A DNA stretch of 30,370 nucleotides from Geobacter sp. (GTDB lineage Bacteria > Desulfobacterota > Desulfuromonadia > Geobacterales > Geobacteraceae): the NCBI GenBank assembly GCA_003490025.1, contig DNJC01000077.1:1-30370 (forward strand). Reading direction: 5' to 3'. Position numbers and translations under genes: made by a program. Below, one piece after another: positions 14,446 to 22,360 of this stretch. The first letter of the stretch is position 1; every line of letters starts with the position of its first letter. The notes below the pieces were generated by a model, which ran no database searches, had not been told where the DNA came from, and worked only from the letters and a program-made list of their open reading frames with translations.

Positions 14446-16502
14446 CAGGCACTCCCCCGGGTCGCCTCGCTGATCACGCTGCCGACGTCAAGGACGAGGA
14501 TGGTGCGCTGGTCGCCCAGATCGGCCGCCCCCGAAATCCCCCTGAAGCCGGCGAAGGTATCGCCGATCGACTTGATGACGATGTCCTGCTGCCCCAGAAG
14601 ATCGTCGACCACGAGGCCGAGCCGCTTTTCGGCGACCCCGACCACCACCACGTAGCAGGTATCCGGCGCGGGCGCGCCGCCGTTCAATTCGAAGAACTCC
14701 GAAAGGCGCAAAAGGGGGAGCGTCGTCTCGCGCAACTGGATCACTTCCTTGCGCTCGACGGTCTTGATGTCCTTTTGCTCCATGATGATGCTCTCCAGCA
14801 CCGAGGTGATGGGAAGCGCGTAGGTGCGCCCCGCCGTGGTGATGATGAGCGCCTTGATGATGGCGAGCGTTATCGGGAGCGTGATGACGAAACGCGTCCC
14901 CTGCCCGGGGAAATTCTCCAGGTCGATCATGCCGGAGAGCGCGGCGATGTTGGTCCGGACCACGTCCATGCCGACCCCGCGGCCGGAGATCTCGCTCACC
15001 GTCTCGGTGGTGGAGAAACCGGGGCGGAAGATGAAGTCGAGCGCTTCCCGGTCAGTCACCTCGTCGGGGGAATCGATCATCCCCAGCTGCATCGCCTTTT
15101 TCTTCACGCGCCCCACGTCGATGCCGCCGCCGTCGTCGTCGATCTGGATCACCACGTGGTTCCCCTTCTGGTAGGAGGAGAGGGTGATGTTCCCTTTTTC
15201 GTCCTTCCCGGCGGCGATGCGCCGCTCGGGGGTCTCGATGCCGTGGTCGATCGAGTTCCTGACGATGTGCATCACCGGATCGGAGATGTCCTCGATGATC
15301 AGCTTGTCGAGTTCGGTGTCGGCTCCGTAGAGCTTCAGCTCCACCTTCTTCCCCTGCTCGCGGGAGATCTTCCTGACGATGCGGGACATCTTCTCGAAAA
15401 GCTGCCCCACCGGGATCATCCTGATCTCCATGACCCCCTTCTGCAGTTCGGAGAGCTTCTTCTCCAGCCCCTTCGCCGCCTTGCCGAGTTCCTGCGAGGG
15501 AGCTATCATCCCGTCGCGGCGCATCTTCGCGGCCACCTCGGCGATGGTGGAGTGCGAGAGCACCAGTTCACCCACGATGTTCATCAGGAGGTCGAGCTTG
15601 CCGATGTCGACACGGACGGTGCGGCTCATGCTCTTGGCGCTGATGGTCCCCTCGACGGCGGCCGGCACCTGCGGCTCCTCCTCCGCCGGCGCGGTCTGCG
15701 GCTGCGGTTCCTCGCCCTCGGCCCGGGCCGTTTTCCTCGCCGGCGCGCTCTCCACGCCGAACTGGACTACGGTCAGATGCTCGCGGTCGATGAGCGGAGT
15801 GAGTTCGTCGCCGGTCATCTCCGAGCCGAACAGGATCTCGAAGTCGATGCCGGAATCGAGGGCGCTGGAGGCGGAGGGGAGCGTGCTGATCACCTCTCCC
15901 ACCTGCTTCAGGAGTTCGGTCAGCTCCATAAGCTCCGAATCGAAGCTGGCCAGAAGGAGCGAGACCCGGATGGAGCAGATGCGGCGTCCCTTCTTCACGT
16001 TCTCCAGGAGGCGATGCTCCTCGTACTCGGTCATCGAGGAGAGCACCCGTTCCGGGAGGTTCAGCCTGGCGAGCGGCGATTCCTGCGTCGCCTTGGGGGT
16101 GCGGGTCAGGCAGTCGTTGATGCGCTGCATGACGCCGGAGAGGTCCATCCCCTCCACGCCGGCTTCCCCGGCGCTCCTGACCATGATCCCCAGGAGTTCG
16201 GTCGATTCGAAGAGGGCGCTCACCACCGTCTGGTCCAGTTCGACCCGCCCGAGCCTCAGGGCGTCGAGCAGGTTCTCCAGGTGGTGGCCCAGTTCCGCGA
16301 TCTCCGAGAAGCCGAACATCCCGGCCAGCCCCTTCAGCGAGTGGGCCGCCCGGAAGACGGAGTTGACGAGGTCGGGGCTGCACTCGCCGCCGTCCGCGCA
16401 GTCGGAGAGGGAGACCAGGTCCAGGCTCAGCTGGTCCAGGATCTCCTCGGCCTCCGCCAGGAAGTCCTTGACCGCCTTCCCTATGCTTTCATCGACGTTC
16501 AT
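14445..16502 (-). CDS. cheA: Chemotaxis histidine kinase CheA
   Basis: A 685-residue hybrid of P1 to P5 domains. The phospho-histidine is H54 in the Hpt motif AAHSLKG. A second region at about 140-250 resembles a P2-like linker domain. P3 dimerisation starts near 295 (VDIGKLDLLMNIVGELV), the ATPase domain carries the N box HIVRNSIDHG (412-421), DDDGGGID and the G box SGRGVGMD (506-513), and a CheW-like P5 domain (about 550-685) ends the protein. No receiver is fused. A TTG at 16532 would add ten residues from the heptamer repeat, so ATG 16502 was preferred. It phosphorylates CheY-type and CheB receivers. The stop overlaps the ATPase start. Confidence 0.97.
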   Translation of the reverse strand: MNVDESIGKAVKDFLAEAEEILDQLSLDLVSLSDCADGGECSPDLVNSVFRAAHSLKGLAGMFGFSEIAELGHHLENLLDALRLGRVELDQTVVSALFESTELLGIMVRSAGEAGVEGMDLSGVMQRINDCLTRTPKATQESPLARLNLPERVLSSMTEYEEHRLLENVKKGRRICSIRVSLLLASFDSELMELTELLKQVGEVISTLPSASSALDSGIDFEILFGSEMTGDELTPLIDREHLTVVQFGVESAPARKTARAEGEEPQPQTAPAEEEPQVPAAVEGTISAKSMSRTVRVDIGKLDLLMNIVGELVLSHSTIAEVAAKMRRDGMIAPSQELGKAAKGLEKKLSELQKGVMEIRMIPVGQLFEKMSRIVRKISREQGKKVELKLYGADTELDKLIIEDISDPVMHIVRNSIDHGIETPERRIAAGKDEKGNITLSSYQKGNHVVIQIDDDGGGIDVGRVKKKAMQLGMIDSPDEVTDREALDFIFRPGFSTTETVSEISGRGVGMDVVRTNIAALSGMIDLENFPGQGTRFVITLPITLAIIKALIITTAGRTYALPITSVLESIIMEQKDIKTVERKEVIQLRETTLPLLRLSEFFELNGGAPAPDTCYVVVVGVAEKRLGLVVDDLLGQQDIVIKSIGDTFAGFRGISGAADLGDQRTILVLDVGSVISEATRGSA

Positions 16503-16519
16503 GGGGTCTCTCAAAATCG

Positions 16520-16640
16520 GTTCAACGTTCAACGTTCAACGTTCAACGTTCAACGTTCAACGTTCAACGTTCAAGGTTTCATGCAACGAACTCAGGGTAA
16601 AGGTTTTAACGTTGAACTCTGAACGTTGAACCTTGAACTC
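16520..16640. repeat. Heptamer repeat array (GTTCAAC x7) with inverted arm, upstream of cheA
   Basis: Seven perfect GTTCAAC units run from 16520 to 16568, with a partial eighth to 16574. On the other side of a 35-base spacer, GTTGAAC (the reverse complement) occurs at 16611-16617 and 16625-16631. The two arms can pair into a long hairpin in the mRNA between the cheY-like gene and cheA. No gene is seen in 16503-16649. Confidence 0.9.
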
Positions 16641-16649
16641 TTTCGGGTT

Positions 16650-17015
16650 CTAGCCCAGGTACTTGCAGATCAGTTCCTGCAGCCTCTGGGGGTCGAACGG
16701 CTTCACCAGGTACTCGTTGGCCCCCAGGGCCAGCCCCTTCTCCAGGTCCTTCTCGCCGCTCTCGGTGGAGACGATGAAGAGCGGGATCAACTGGTAGTTC
16801 GGGTTGTTCCGGACGTAGCTGATCAGTTCCAATCCGTTGATGTCCGGCATGTTGATGTCGGTGATGATCAGGTCCACCTGCTCGCGCGGCAAAAGACGCA
16901 GCGCCTCGAAGCCGCTGGCTGCCTCGACTATGGTGTACTTCTCCAGTTCGTCTATGGTCGAGACCAGCATGGAACGCATGGTGTTGGAATCTTCCGCTAT
17001 GAGTATTCTCTTCAC
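16650..17015 (-). CDS. CheY-like response regulator upstream of cheA
   Basis: A 121-residue single receiver with intact residues: E8/D9 in IAEDS, phospho-site D53 in IITDINMPDING, S83/T84 in FIVSTESG and K105 in YLVKPFD. The start codon is GTG at 17015, one base after the upstream stop (17017-17019). Sequence style is closest to the receiver at 5594-5971 (both have the DINMP motif and a YVRNN or VRNDANY stretch), so the two may be duplicates. Position just before cheA makes it a good candidate for the main CheY of this pathway, which is inference. The heptamer array follows the gene. Confidence 0.94.
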   Translation of the reverse strand: MKRILIAEDSNTMRSMLVSTIDELEKYTIVEAASGFEALRLLPREQVDLIITDINMPDINGLELISYVRNNPNYQLIPLFIVSTESGEKDLEKGLALGANEYLVKPFDPQRLQELICKYLG

Positions 17016-17016
17016 G

Positions 17017-18798
17017 TTACATTTCTCCCCGTCCCTGGTCCTGCAGCCTGCGCTGCAGCAGGGCCTTCTCCATTGCTATCCCGGCCTGGCTCAGAAAGAT
17101 CTCGAGCGAGTCGGTGTCGCCTATCGGCTTTTCCTCCGGGAGATTGTCGCCGTACAGCACCGCAACCACCTTCCCTTCGCTGACAATGGGTCCTACGAAT
17201 ACTTCCACGGGACGTCCCCCCCCGAGTTGCTCCAGGAAGTAGCCGCTCCAGTTGCTGGCGTCTATCTCCCCCCTCATCGGAAAGCGGCTCTCTATCACCT
17301 GCGAGAAGAGCGAGGGTTCTTCTCGCGGGACGGCCAGGTTTCTGACACGGTAATCGGCGCTGCCGTCCCCGTCCTTGAGCCCGAACTGGCCGAGCCCCTG
17401 GATGGCGTCCTTCTTCACCAGCAGCACCACCGCCCGGTTCATGAACTCCGCGGCGAAGCGGAGCACGAGGAGGATGATCCCTCCCCCCAGTTGCGGGTTG
17501 TTGAGTTCCTCCAGCATCCCGCGCAGCTGCGAGATCCCCGTGCTCGGGGTCATGTGGTGGGGCGCCGGGAGCGCCGGCTCCTCGCCCATCTCAAGCCTCA
17601 GTTCGTCGCCGATGTTGACGCTGGAGAGGCTCAGGTCGTTCCCCGCGGTCAGGTTGGTGAGCGCCGTGAGAAACCTCGGGGTGAAAACGTCGAGAGAGTC
17701 TTCCAGCTCCGTTTTGGCCGGCTTGATGAGGATCGGAATCCCCATGCCCCGCATCTTTCGCTGCGCCTCCTCGTTGGCGAAGTCGCTCAGGCCAAGAAGC
17801 GGGAGTTCCGGGAAGTTGTTGCGCACAAGCTCCATCAGCTCCAGCCCGCCGAGGATGCCGGTGCCGTCCATCCTGGGCATGATGAGATCGACGATCACCG
17901 TGGGGCGGGCGCCGGCGCGGTAGAGGGTGTCGACCCTGATCAGGGCGTCCTCGCTCCTCTCCATGGCGTCCACCCGGTATCCCTGCCGCTCCAGGAGCGG
18001 GGAGAGCACGGCCAGCGTGCCGGGGTCGTCGTCCACCAGGACCAGCGGCTCCCCCGGGGACGAGGCATCGGCGGCAGCCACGGCGGCGGTCGAGCCGGCT
18101 GTTTCGGTCGCCTTTCGGGAATGGGAATCTGGCGCGGGGAGATCCGGCGTGGAGGAAGGTGGTGCGGACGGGGCTTTTTCCGGTGCGGCGGCCGAAGGGG
18201 GATCCTGAAGCAGGTTGAAGCTGAAGTCCAGGCTTTCCTCCGGCGCGGACGCCGACACCCCCTCCTCGCCTGCCTGCTCGGCACGGTGGCGCTGCTCGTC
18301 GATGATGCGCGACCCTTCCATGGCGAGGTACTGCGGGTTCAACCCCTGGTGCAGCATGAACTGCACCGCGTCGAACTTCGCGTTCCCCCCCTCGTCCACA
18401 TCCTGCAGCTCGAACTCGAAGGTCCCCTCGGCCCAGGCGAAAAGGGCGTAGATGACGTTCTCGATCTGCTCCCTGACCACCGCCTCGATGGCGTCGGCGG
18501 CGACCCCGAAGCGCTCCACCATGATGTGACCGAGGAGCTGGCTGTACCCTTCGTCGGCCTGGATGCTCAGGGCGCGCTTCAGTATCACCAGGTCGATGAC
18601 ACCGTGCTGGATCAGCACCTCCCCCAGGCTCTGCTGAAAGGTAGACGAGCTGGCGCGGATCACCTGGCCGTTGCGGAAGATGATGCGGGCCTCTCTCCCC
18701 CGGCTTTCGAGGGAGAGCACGCCGGATCTCCTGCTGAGGCTGACGATCTGCAGGATCTCACCAAGTCCGAGATCTTCCAAGTTGCCAACTAGACTCAT
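17017..18798 (-). CDS. DUF4388 (PATAN) protein with receiver domain and GAF-like C-terminus
   Basis: A 593-residue protein. Residues 1-150 form a DUF4388/PATAN domain (MSLVGNLEDLGLGEILQIVS, then GVLSLES and ARIIFRNGQVIRASSS), a module common in delta-proteobacterial and cyanobacterial signalling proteins. A low-complexity region (about 175-245) precedes a receiver with VLVDDDPG and VIVDLIMPRMDG. The C-terminal third (about 400-580) is GAF-like, ending in SLEIFLSQAGIAMEKALLQRRLQ. It begins the operon, with the ATG at 18798, and its stop lies one base before the GTG of the next gene. In cyanobacteria PATAN receivers bind motor or regulatory partners; the partner here is unknown. The long receiver-like protein may act as a scaffold with a CheY-type switch. 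Confidence 0.85.
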   Translation of the reverse strand: MSLVGNLEDLGLGEILQIVSLSRRSGVLSLESRGREARIIFRNGQVIRASSSTFQQSLGEVLIQHGVIDLVILKRALSIQADEGYSQLLGHIMVERFGVAADAIEAVVREQIENVIYALFAWAEGTFEFELQDVDEGGNAKFDAVQFMLHQGLNPQYLAMEGSRIIDEQRHRAEQAGEEGVSASAPEESLDFSFNLLQDPPSAAAPEKAPSAPPSSTPDLPAPDSHSRKATETAGSTAAVAAADASSPGEPLVLVDDDPGTLAVLSPLLERQGYRVDAMERSEDALIRVDTLYRAGARPTVIVDLIMPRMDGTGILGGLELMELVRNNFPELPLLGLSDFANEEAQRKMRGMGIPILIKPAKTELEDSLDVFTPRFLTALTNLTAGNDLSLSSVNIGDELRLEMGEEPALPAPHHMTPSTGISQLRGMLEELNNPQLGGGIILLVLRFAAEFMNRAVVLLVKKDAIQGLGQFGLKDGDGSADYRVRNLAVPREEPSLFSQVIESRFPMRGEIDASNWSGYFLEQLGGGRPVEVFVGPIVSEGKVVAVLYGDNLPEEKPIGDTDSLEIFLSQAGIAMEKALLQRRLQDQGRGEM

Positions 18799-18856
18799 GG
18801 ACGCCGCTCTCTCATGTGGGGGATGGGTTGAAAAATTCGGCTCATACTAAACCATC

Positions 18857-18882
18857 GTATCGGCCAAGTAAAGAATGATTTA
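18857..18882 (-). promoter_or_regulatory. Candidate sigma-28-like promoter of the chemotaxis operon
   Basis: On the minus strand, TAAA (18882-18879) is followed after 14 bases by GCCGATAC (18864-18857). This matches 7 of 8 bases of the flagellar sigma-28 -10 box (GCCGATAA) with spacing one base short of the usual 15. TAAA overlaps the stop codon of der. An alternative sigma-70 reading exists nearby: TTTACT, 17 bases, TAGTAT. Both fit the same region 60-85 bases upstream of the first operon gene, so the promoter position is better supported than the sigma factor. Confidence 0.4.
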
Positions 18883-20202
18883 GGTATCTTTCTTGTCCCT
18901 GCCGCGGAAAAGAAGCTTCAGAGGCGTTCCTTCAAAACCGAACCCCTCTCTAAATCGATTCATGATGTATCGCTCATAGGAGAAATGTATCCCCTCGGGC
19001 TGATTGGTGAAAATGACGAAGGTGGGCGGCTTCACGGCCACCTGCGTGGCGTAGAAGAACTTGACCCTTCTCCCCTGGGAGAGCGGGGCGTGGTTCTCGT
19101 CCACCGCCTGCGCGAAGATCCGGTTCAGGTCGGCCGTCGAAACCCGCTTGCAGAACTGTTCCATGACCTGGTCCACCTCGGCGATGATCTTGCCGGTCCG
19201 CTGGCCGGTCGCGGCGGAGACGAACAGGATCGGGGCGAAGGGGAGGTATTTGAAATTGCGGCGGATTTCCTCCGTGAACTTCGCGATCGAGCTGTTGTCC
19301 TTCTCCAGCGTGTCCCACTTGTTCACCACGAAGATGCAGCCGCGTCCCGCCTCGTAGGCGTAGCCGGCGATCTTCGAGTCCTGCTCGGTGACGCCGTCCT
19401 CGGCGCTCAGGACGATGAGCACGACGTCGGCGCGCTCGATGGAACGGAGGGCGTCCATGACGGAGTACTTCTCCACCTTCTCGACCGTCTTCCCCTTCCT
19501 CCGGATGCCGGCGGTGTCGATCAGGAGGTACGGCTTCTTGTTCACCGTGAAGCGGGTGTCGACCGCGTCCCTGGTGGTCCCGGCGGTCGGGTTGGCCACG
19601 ACGCGCTCGACGCCCAGGAGGCGGTTCACCAGGGAGGACTTGCCCACGTTGGGCCTCCCCACCACGGCGATCTTGGTGATATCCTCCTCCACCTCCCTGG
19701 TGCGGTCATAGGGAAGCGCGGCCAGCACCTCGTCCATCATGTCGCCGACGCCGCGGTTGTGCTCGGCGGAGACGGTGAAGATATGGTCCACCCCGAGGGA
19801 GTAGAAGTCCCCGGCGTTCGCCTCCTGCTTCTCGCCGTCGACCTTGTTGATGATGTAGAAGACCGGCTTGTTGATGCGGCGCAGCATCTCCACCACCTCG
19901 CTGTCCGCGGGGGTGAGGCCGTCGCGCGCGTCCATGACGAAGAGGATCAGGTCCGCCTCGTCCATGGCGAAGCGGGACTGCTCGCGCATCTGCTGCAGGA
20001 GCTTGTCCGAGGTCTCCGGCTCGAAGCCGCCGGTGTCGACCAGGATGAAGGGGATGTCGAAGCGCGATACTTCCGCGTAGTTGCGGTCCCGGGTCACTCC
20101 CGGCATGTCGTCGACCATCGCCTTGCGGCGCCCGACCAGCCTGTTGAAGAGGGTTGACTTCCCGACGTTGGGGCGTCCGACGATGGCTATAATAGGTTTC
20201 AT
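18880..20202 (-). CDS. der: Ribosome biogenesis GTPase Der (EngA)
   Basis: A 440-residue protein with two tandem GTPase domains and a C-terminal KH-like domain. The first G1 motif is GRPNVGKST (residues 9-17), with DMPGVTRDR and DTGG following; the second is GRPNVGKSS with TAGTTRDA and DTAG. The end carries FTNQPEGIHFSYERYIMNRFRE, typical of the family. Der is needed for assembly of the 50S subunit. The frame is open upstream to 20262, but ATG 20202 gives the usual start MKPIIAIVGRPNVG and has GGAAG upstream, so it was chosen. Promoter elements in 20203-20330 are not clear. The chemotaxis operon follows in the same direction after 81 bases. Confidence 0.97.
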   Translation of the reverse strand: MKPIIAIVGRPNVGKSTLFNRLVGRRKAMVDDMPGVTRDRNYAEVSRFDIPFILVDTGGFEPETSDKLLQQMREQSRFAMDEADLILFVMDARDGLTPADSEVVEMLRRINKPVFYIINKVDGEKQEANAGDFYSLGVDHIFTVSAEHNRGVGDMMDEVLAALPYDRTREVEEDITKIAVVGRPNVGKSSLVNRLLGVERVVANPTAGTTRDAVDTRFTVNKKPYLLIDTAGIRRKGKTVEKVEKYSVMDALRSIERADVVLIVLSAEDGVTEQDSKIAGYAYEAGRGCIFVVNKWDTLEKDNSSIAKFTEEIRRNFKYLPFAPILFVSAATGQRTGKIIAEVDQVMEQFCKRVSTADLNRIFAQAVDENHAPLSQGRRVKFFYATQVAVKPPTFVIFTNQPEGIHFSYERYIMNRFREGFGFEGTPLKLLFRGRDKKDT

Positions 20203-20408
20203 TTTCTTCCGGTTTGAAAATGCCGGGCCTAAGGTGCTAAAAACGCGGCATTTTCGGATCATAGGGTATTTGACAGCTAACCGGTATGTTTATCATTTTG
20301 CAGCACAATAAGCAAGGAGTACCATTAGAGGGGATCAGGGCTGCGCCTAATCTGCCACTGCCGCCATGCGGGCGTGTCTATCCGCAGGGGGACTTTCGAC
20401 GATATCCC

Positions 20409-20437
20409 TTGACGGTAATATCCAACAAAGATATCAT
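20409..20437 (+). promoter_or_regulatory. Predicted promoter of higB-higA
   Basis: TTGACG (-35, 5 of 6) at 20409-20414, a 17-base spacer, then TATCAT (-10, 5 of 6) at 20432-20437. Two GATATC palindromes at 20401-20406 and 20430-20435 flank or overlap it and could be antitoxin operator half-sites. The -10 ends 5 bases before the higB ATG, so the predicted mRNA would begin at or near the start codon. Confidence 0.65.
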
Positions 20438-20442
20438 TCAGC

Positions 20443-20724
20443 ATGATCCTTTCCTTCAAAGACAGGGAAGCCCAAAAGCTCTTCGGCGGGCGGTTTTCCA
20501 CCAAGTTGCCGCAGGGCATCCAGAGAACAGCAGCGATAAAACTGCAGATGCTGCATGCCGTAGTGACGCTGGACACATTGCGGGTTCCGCCATCGAACCG
20601 TCTGGAGGCGCTGCATGGCGACAGGGAAGGACAGCATAGCATACGGATCAACAAGCAGTGGCGCATCTGCTTCGTATGGCAAGGCGACCATGCTTGTGAT
20701 GTTGAGATAGTGGACTACCACTAA
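20443..20724 (+). CDS. higB: HigB-like toxin (RelE/ParE superfamily)
   Basis: A 93-residue toxin of the HigB-1 type. Family phrases are intact: MILSFKDREAQKLFGGRFSTKL at the start (first residues), LRVPPSNRLEALHGDREGQ in the middle and SIRINKQWRICF plus VEIVDYH at the end. HigB toxins cleave mRNA on the ribosome. Length is standard. No usable ribosome binding site precedes the ATG at 20443, and the predicted promoter lies directly upstream, so the mRNA may be leaderless. The antitoxin gene starts 12 bases after the stop. Toxin-before-antitoxin order is normal for this family. Nothing suggests decay. Confidence 0.93.
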   Translation: MILSFKDREAQKLFGGRFSTKLPQGIQRTAAIKLQMLHAVVTLDTLRVPPSNRLEALHGDREGQHSIRINKQWRICFVWQGDHACDVEIVDYH

Positions 20725-20736
20725 GAGGTGAACTTC

Positions 20737-21042
20737 ATGACCAAGAGAGATTTCCCGCCGATCCATCCAGGCGAAATACTGCTGACTGAATTCCTGGCAC
20801 CGATGAAAATAACACAATACCGATTGGCAAAGGATATCGGGGTGACTGCGCGGCGGATAAACGAGATCGTGCATGGACGTCGGGCGATAACCGCTGACAC
20901 GGCGTTGCGCCTCGGGCGTTTCTTCAACATGGAGCCACAGTTCTGGCTCAACCTCCAGACGCACTACGACATGGAGGTGGCGCTCGATGCCCTGCAGGGT
21001 CGCCTGGACACGGAGGTACGCCCCTTTTCCCGCGCCGCATGA
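20737..21042 (+). CDS. higA: HigA-like antitoxin (XRE-type HTH)
   Basis: A 101-residue protein opening with MTKRDFPPIHPGEILLTEF, the usual start of HigA addiction-module antidotes. A helix-turn-helix follows (ITQYRLAKDIGVTARRINEI, about residues 28-47), then a segment GRRAITADTALRLGRFF that completes the XRE fold. It binds and inactivates HigB and represses the shared promoter. A GTG at 20730 would add three residues; ATG 20737 was preferred because AGAGG lies just upstream. It is the last gene of the toxin-antitoxin unit; no terminator was identified in 21043-21105. Confidence 0.93.
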   Translation: MTKRDFPPIHPGEILLTEFLAPMKITQYRLAKDIGVTARRINEIVHGRRAITADTALRLGRFFNMEPQFWLNLQTHYDMEVALDALQGRLDTEVRPFSRAA

Positions 21043-21105
21043 CCTGAGCCCCCTCCACCTCCTCCCCGCAGGGCACCGGGACGACTCCCCCCGGCAGGAC
21101 GACGA

Positions 21106-21134
21106 TTGACATCGCGGGCGGCATCTGCTAATTT
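21106..21134 (+). promoter_or_regulatory. Predicted promoter of the class V aminotransferase gene
   Basis: TTGACA (perfect -35) at 21106-21111, a 17-base spacer, then TAATTT at 21129-21134 (weak -10, 3 of 6). The gene starts 110 bases downstream, giving a leader of about 100 bases. Confidence 0.5.
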
Positions 21135-21244
21135 GGCGATCCGCCTGCAGCAGGCTCACGGCCCCGGATCTCCGGCGCCGCCCCCCACCTACCCTTCCCG
21201 CCGCTCAAGCTGCCGGCAAAGACAACGAATCACACGGAGCCAAC

Positions 21245-22315
21245 ATGCACAAGAAGCTGTATATCCCGGGACCGATAGAGGTCAGCCCGGAAATACTGGA
21301 GGCAATGGCGACCCCCATGATCGGCCACCGCATGCCGGAATACGCCCATCTGCACAAAGGGGTCACCGACAAGCTGAAGCAGCTCATGTCCACCGACGAC
21401 CGCGTCTTCCTCTCCACCTCGAGCGCCTTCGGCGCCATGGAGGGGGCGGTGCGCAACCTGGTGGGGAAACGCTGCGCCAACTTCTGCAACGGCGCCTTCT
21501 CGGACAAGTGGCACAAGGTGACCCTCTCCTGCGGCAAGGAGGCGGACCCCTTCAATGTCGAGTGGGGAGAGCCGATCACCCCGGAGCTGGTCGACTCGGC
21601 CCTGTCCACCGGCAAGTACGACGCCATCACCCTGATCCATAACGAGACCTCGACCGGCGTCATGTCGCCTCTCCCCGAGATAGCCGAGGTGCTCAGGAAG
21701 TACCCGGACGTGGTCTCCATCGTCGATACGGTCTCCTCGATGAGCGCCCTGAACATCCCCGTTTCCGAGCTGGCGATCGACTGCTGCGTCTTCGGGGTGC
21801 AGAAGGCATTCGCCCTCCCGCCGGGACTCGCCGTCTTCACCGCCAGCGAGCGGGCGCTGGAGCGGGCCAAGACCGTCCCCGGGCGCGGCTACTACTTCGA
21901 CTTCCTCGAGTTCCTGGCGGCCGACGAGAAGGACAACACCCCGTCGACGCCGTGCATCTCGCTCATCTACGCGATGGACCGCCAGCTGGAAAGGATATTC
22001 GCGGAGGGGTTGGAGCAGAGATGGCAGCGGCACGCCGACATGGCCAACTTCATGAGGAATTGGGTCCAGGAGCAGGGTTTCGGCATCCTTCCGGCAGAAG
22101 GGTACCGCTCGATCACCCTCACCTGCGCCACCAACGACCGCGGCGTCGACCTGGGTCTGGTCAAAAAGCGGCTCGGCGAGCGGGGCATCGCCTTCGACGA
22201 CGGCTACGGCAAGCTGAAGGGGAGGACCTTCCGTATCGCGCACATGGGCGACATGAAGATTGCCGATCTGGAACAGATCACAACCGAGATGGAGAGGATC
22301 CTGCAGGATCTCTGA
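21245..22315 (+). CDS. Class V aminotransferase (alanine/serine-glyoxylate type)
   Basis: A 356-residue PLP-dependent aminotransferase. The start MHKKLYIPGPIEVSPEILEA and the block MIGHRMPEYAHL are typical of the alanine-glyoxylate / serine-pyruvate group. The PLP-binding lysine is K187 in GVQKAFALPPG and the aspartate D161 in VDTVSSMSA contacts the cofactor. The group includes serine-glyoxylate and serine-pyruvate enzymes and phosphoserine-type relatives, so the substrate cannot be fixed from sequence. A candidate promoter lies at 21106-21134 and a strong terminator follows at 22321-22355. It is a single-gene unit convergent with the rubredoxin gene. The ribosome binding site is CACGGAG, 5 bases upstream of ATG. 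Confidence 0.9.
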   Translation: MHKKLYIPGPIEVSPEILEAMATPMIGHRMPEYAHLHKGVTDKLKQLMSTDDRVFLSTSSAFGAMEGAVRNLVGKRCANFCNGAFSDKWHKVTLSCGKEADPFNVEWGEPITPELVDSALSTGKYDAITLIHNETSTGVMSPLPEIAEVLRKYPDVVSIVDTVSSMSALNIPVSELAIDCCVFGVQKAFALPPGLAVFTASERALERAKTVPGRGYYFDFLEFLAADEKDNTPSTPCISLIYAMDRQLERIFAEGLEQRWQRHADMANFMRNWVQEQGFGILPAEGYRSITLTCATNDRGVDLGLVKKRLGERGIAFDDGYGKLKGRTFRIAHMGDMKIADLEQITTEMERILQDL

Positions 22316-22320
22316 ATATG

Positions 22321-22355
22321 AAAGGGGGGGAGCCCGATGGCTCCCCCCCTTTTTG
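22321..22355. terminator. Strong intrinsic terminator of the aminotransferase gene
   Basis: AAAGGGGGGGAGCC pairs with GGCTCCCCCCCTTT around a CGAT loop, followed by T residues to 22354. It is a plus-strand terminator. On the minus strand the stem ends in only three T, so termination of the rubredoxin gene would be weaker. Confidence 0.85.
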
Positions 22356-22360
22356 ACGTT

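Noticed and set aside
16520..16568. CRISPR-like array
   Set aside because: Units are 7 bases with no spacers, so this is a simple tandem repeat.
14775..16622. 615-codon plus-strand frame opposite cheA
   Set aside because: Antisense shadow; its end runs into the heptamer repeat, giving a repetitive tail.
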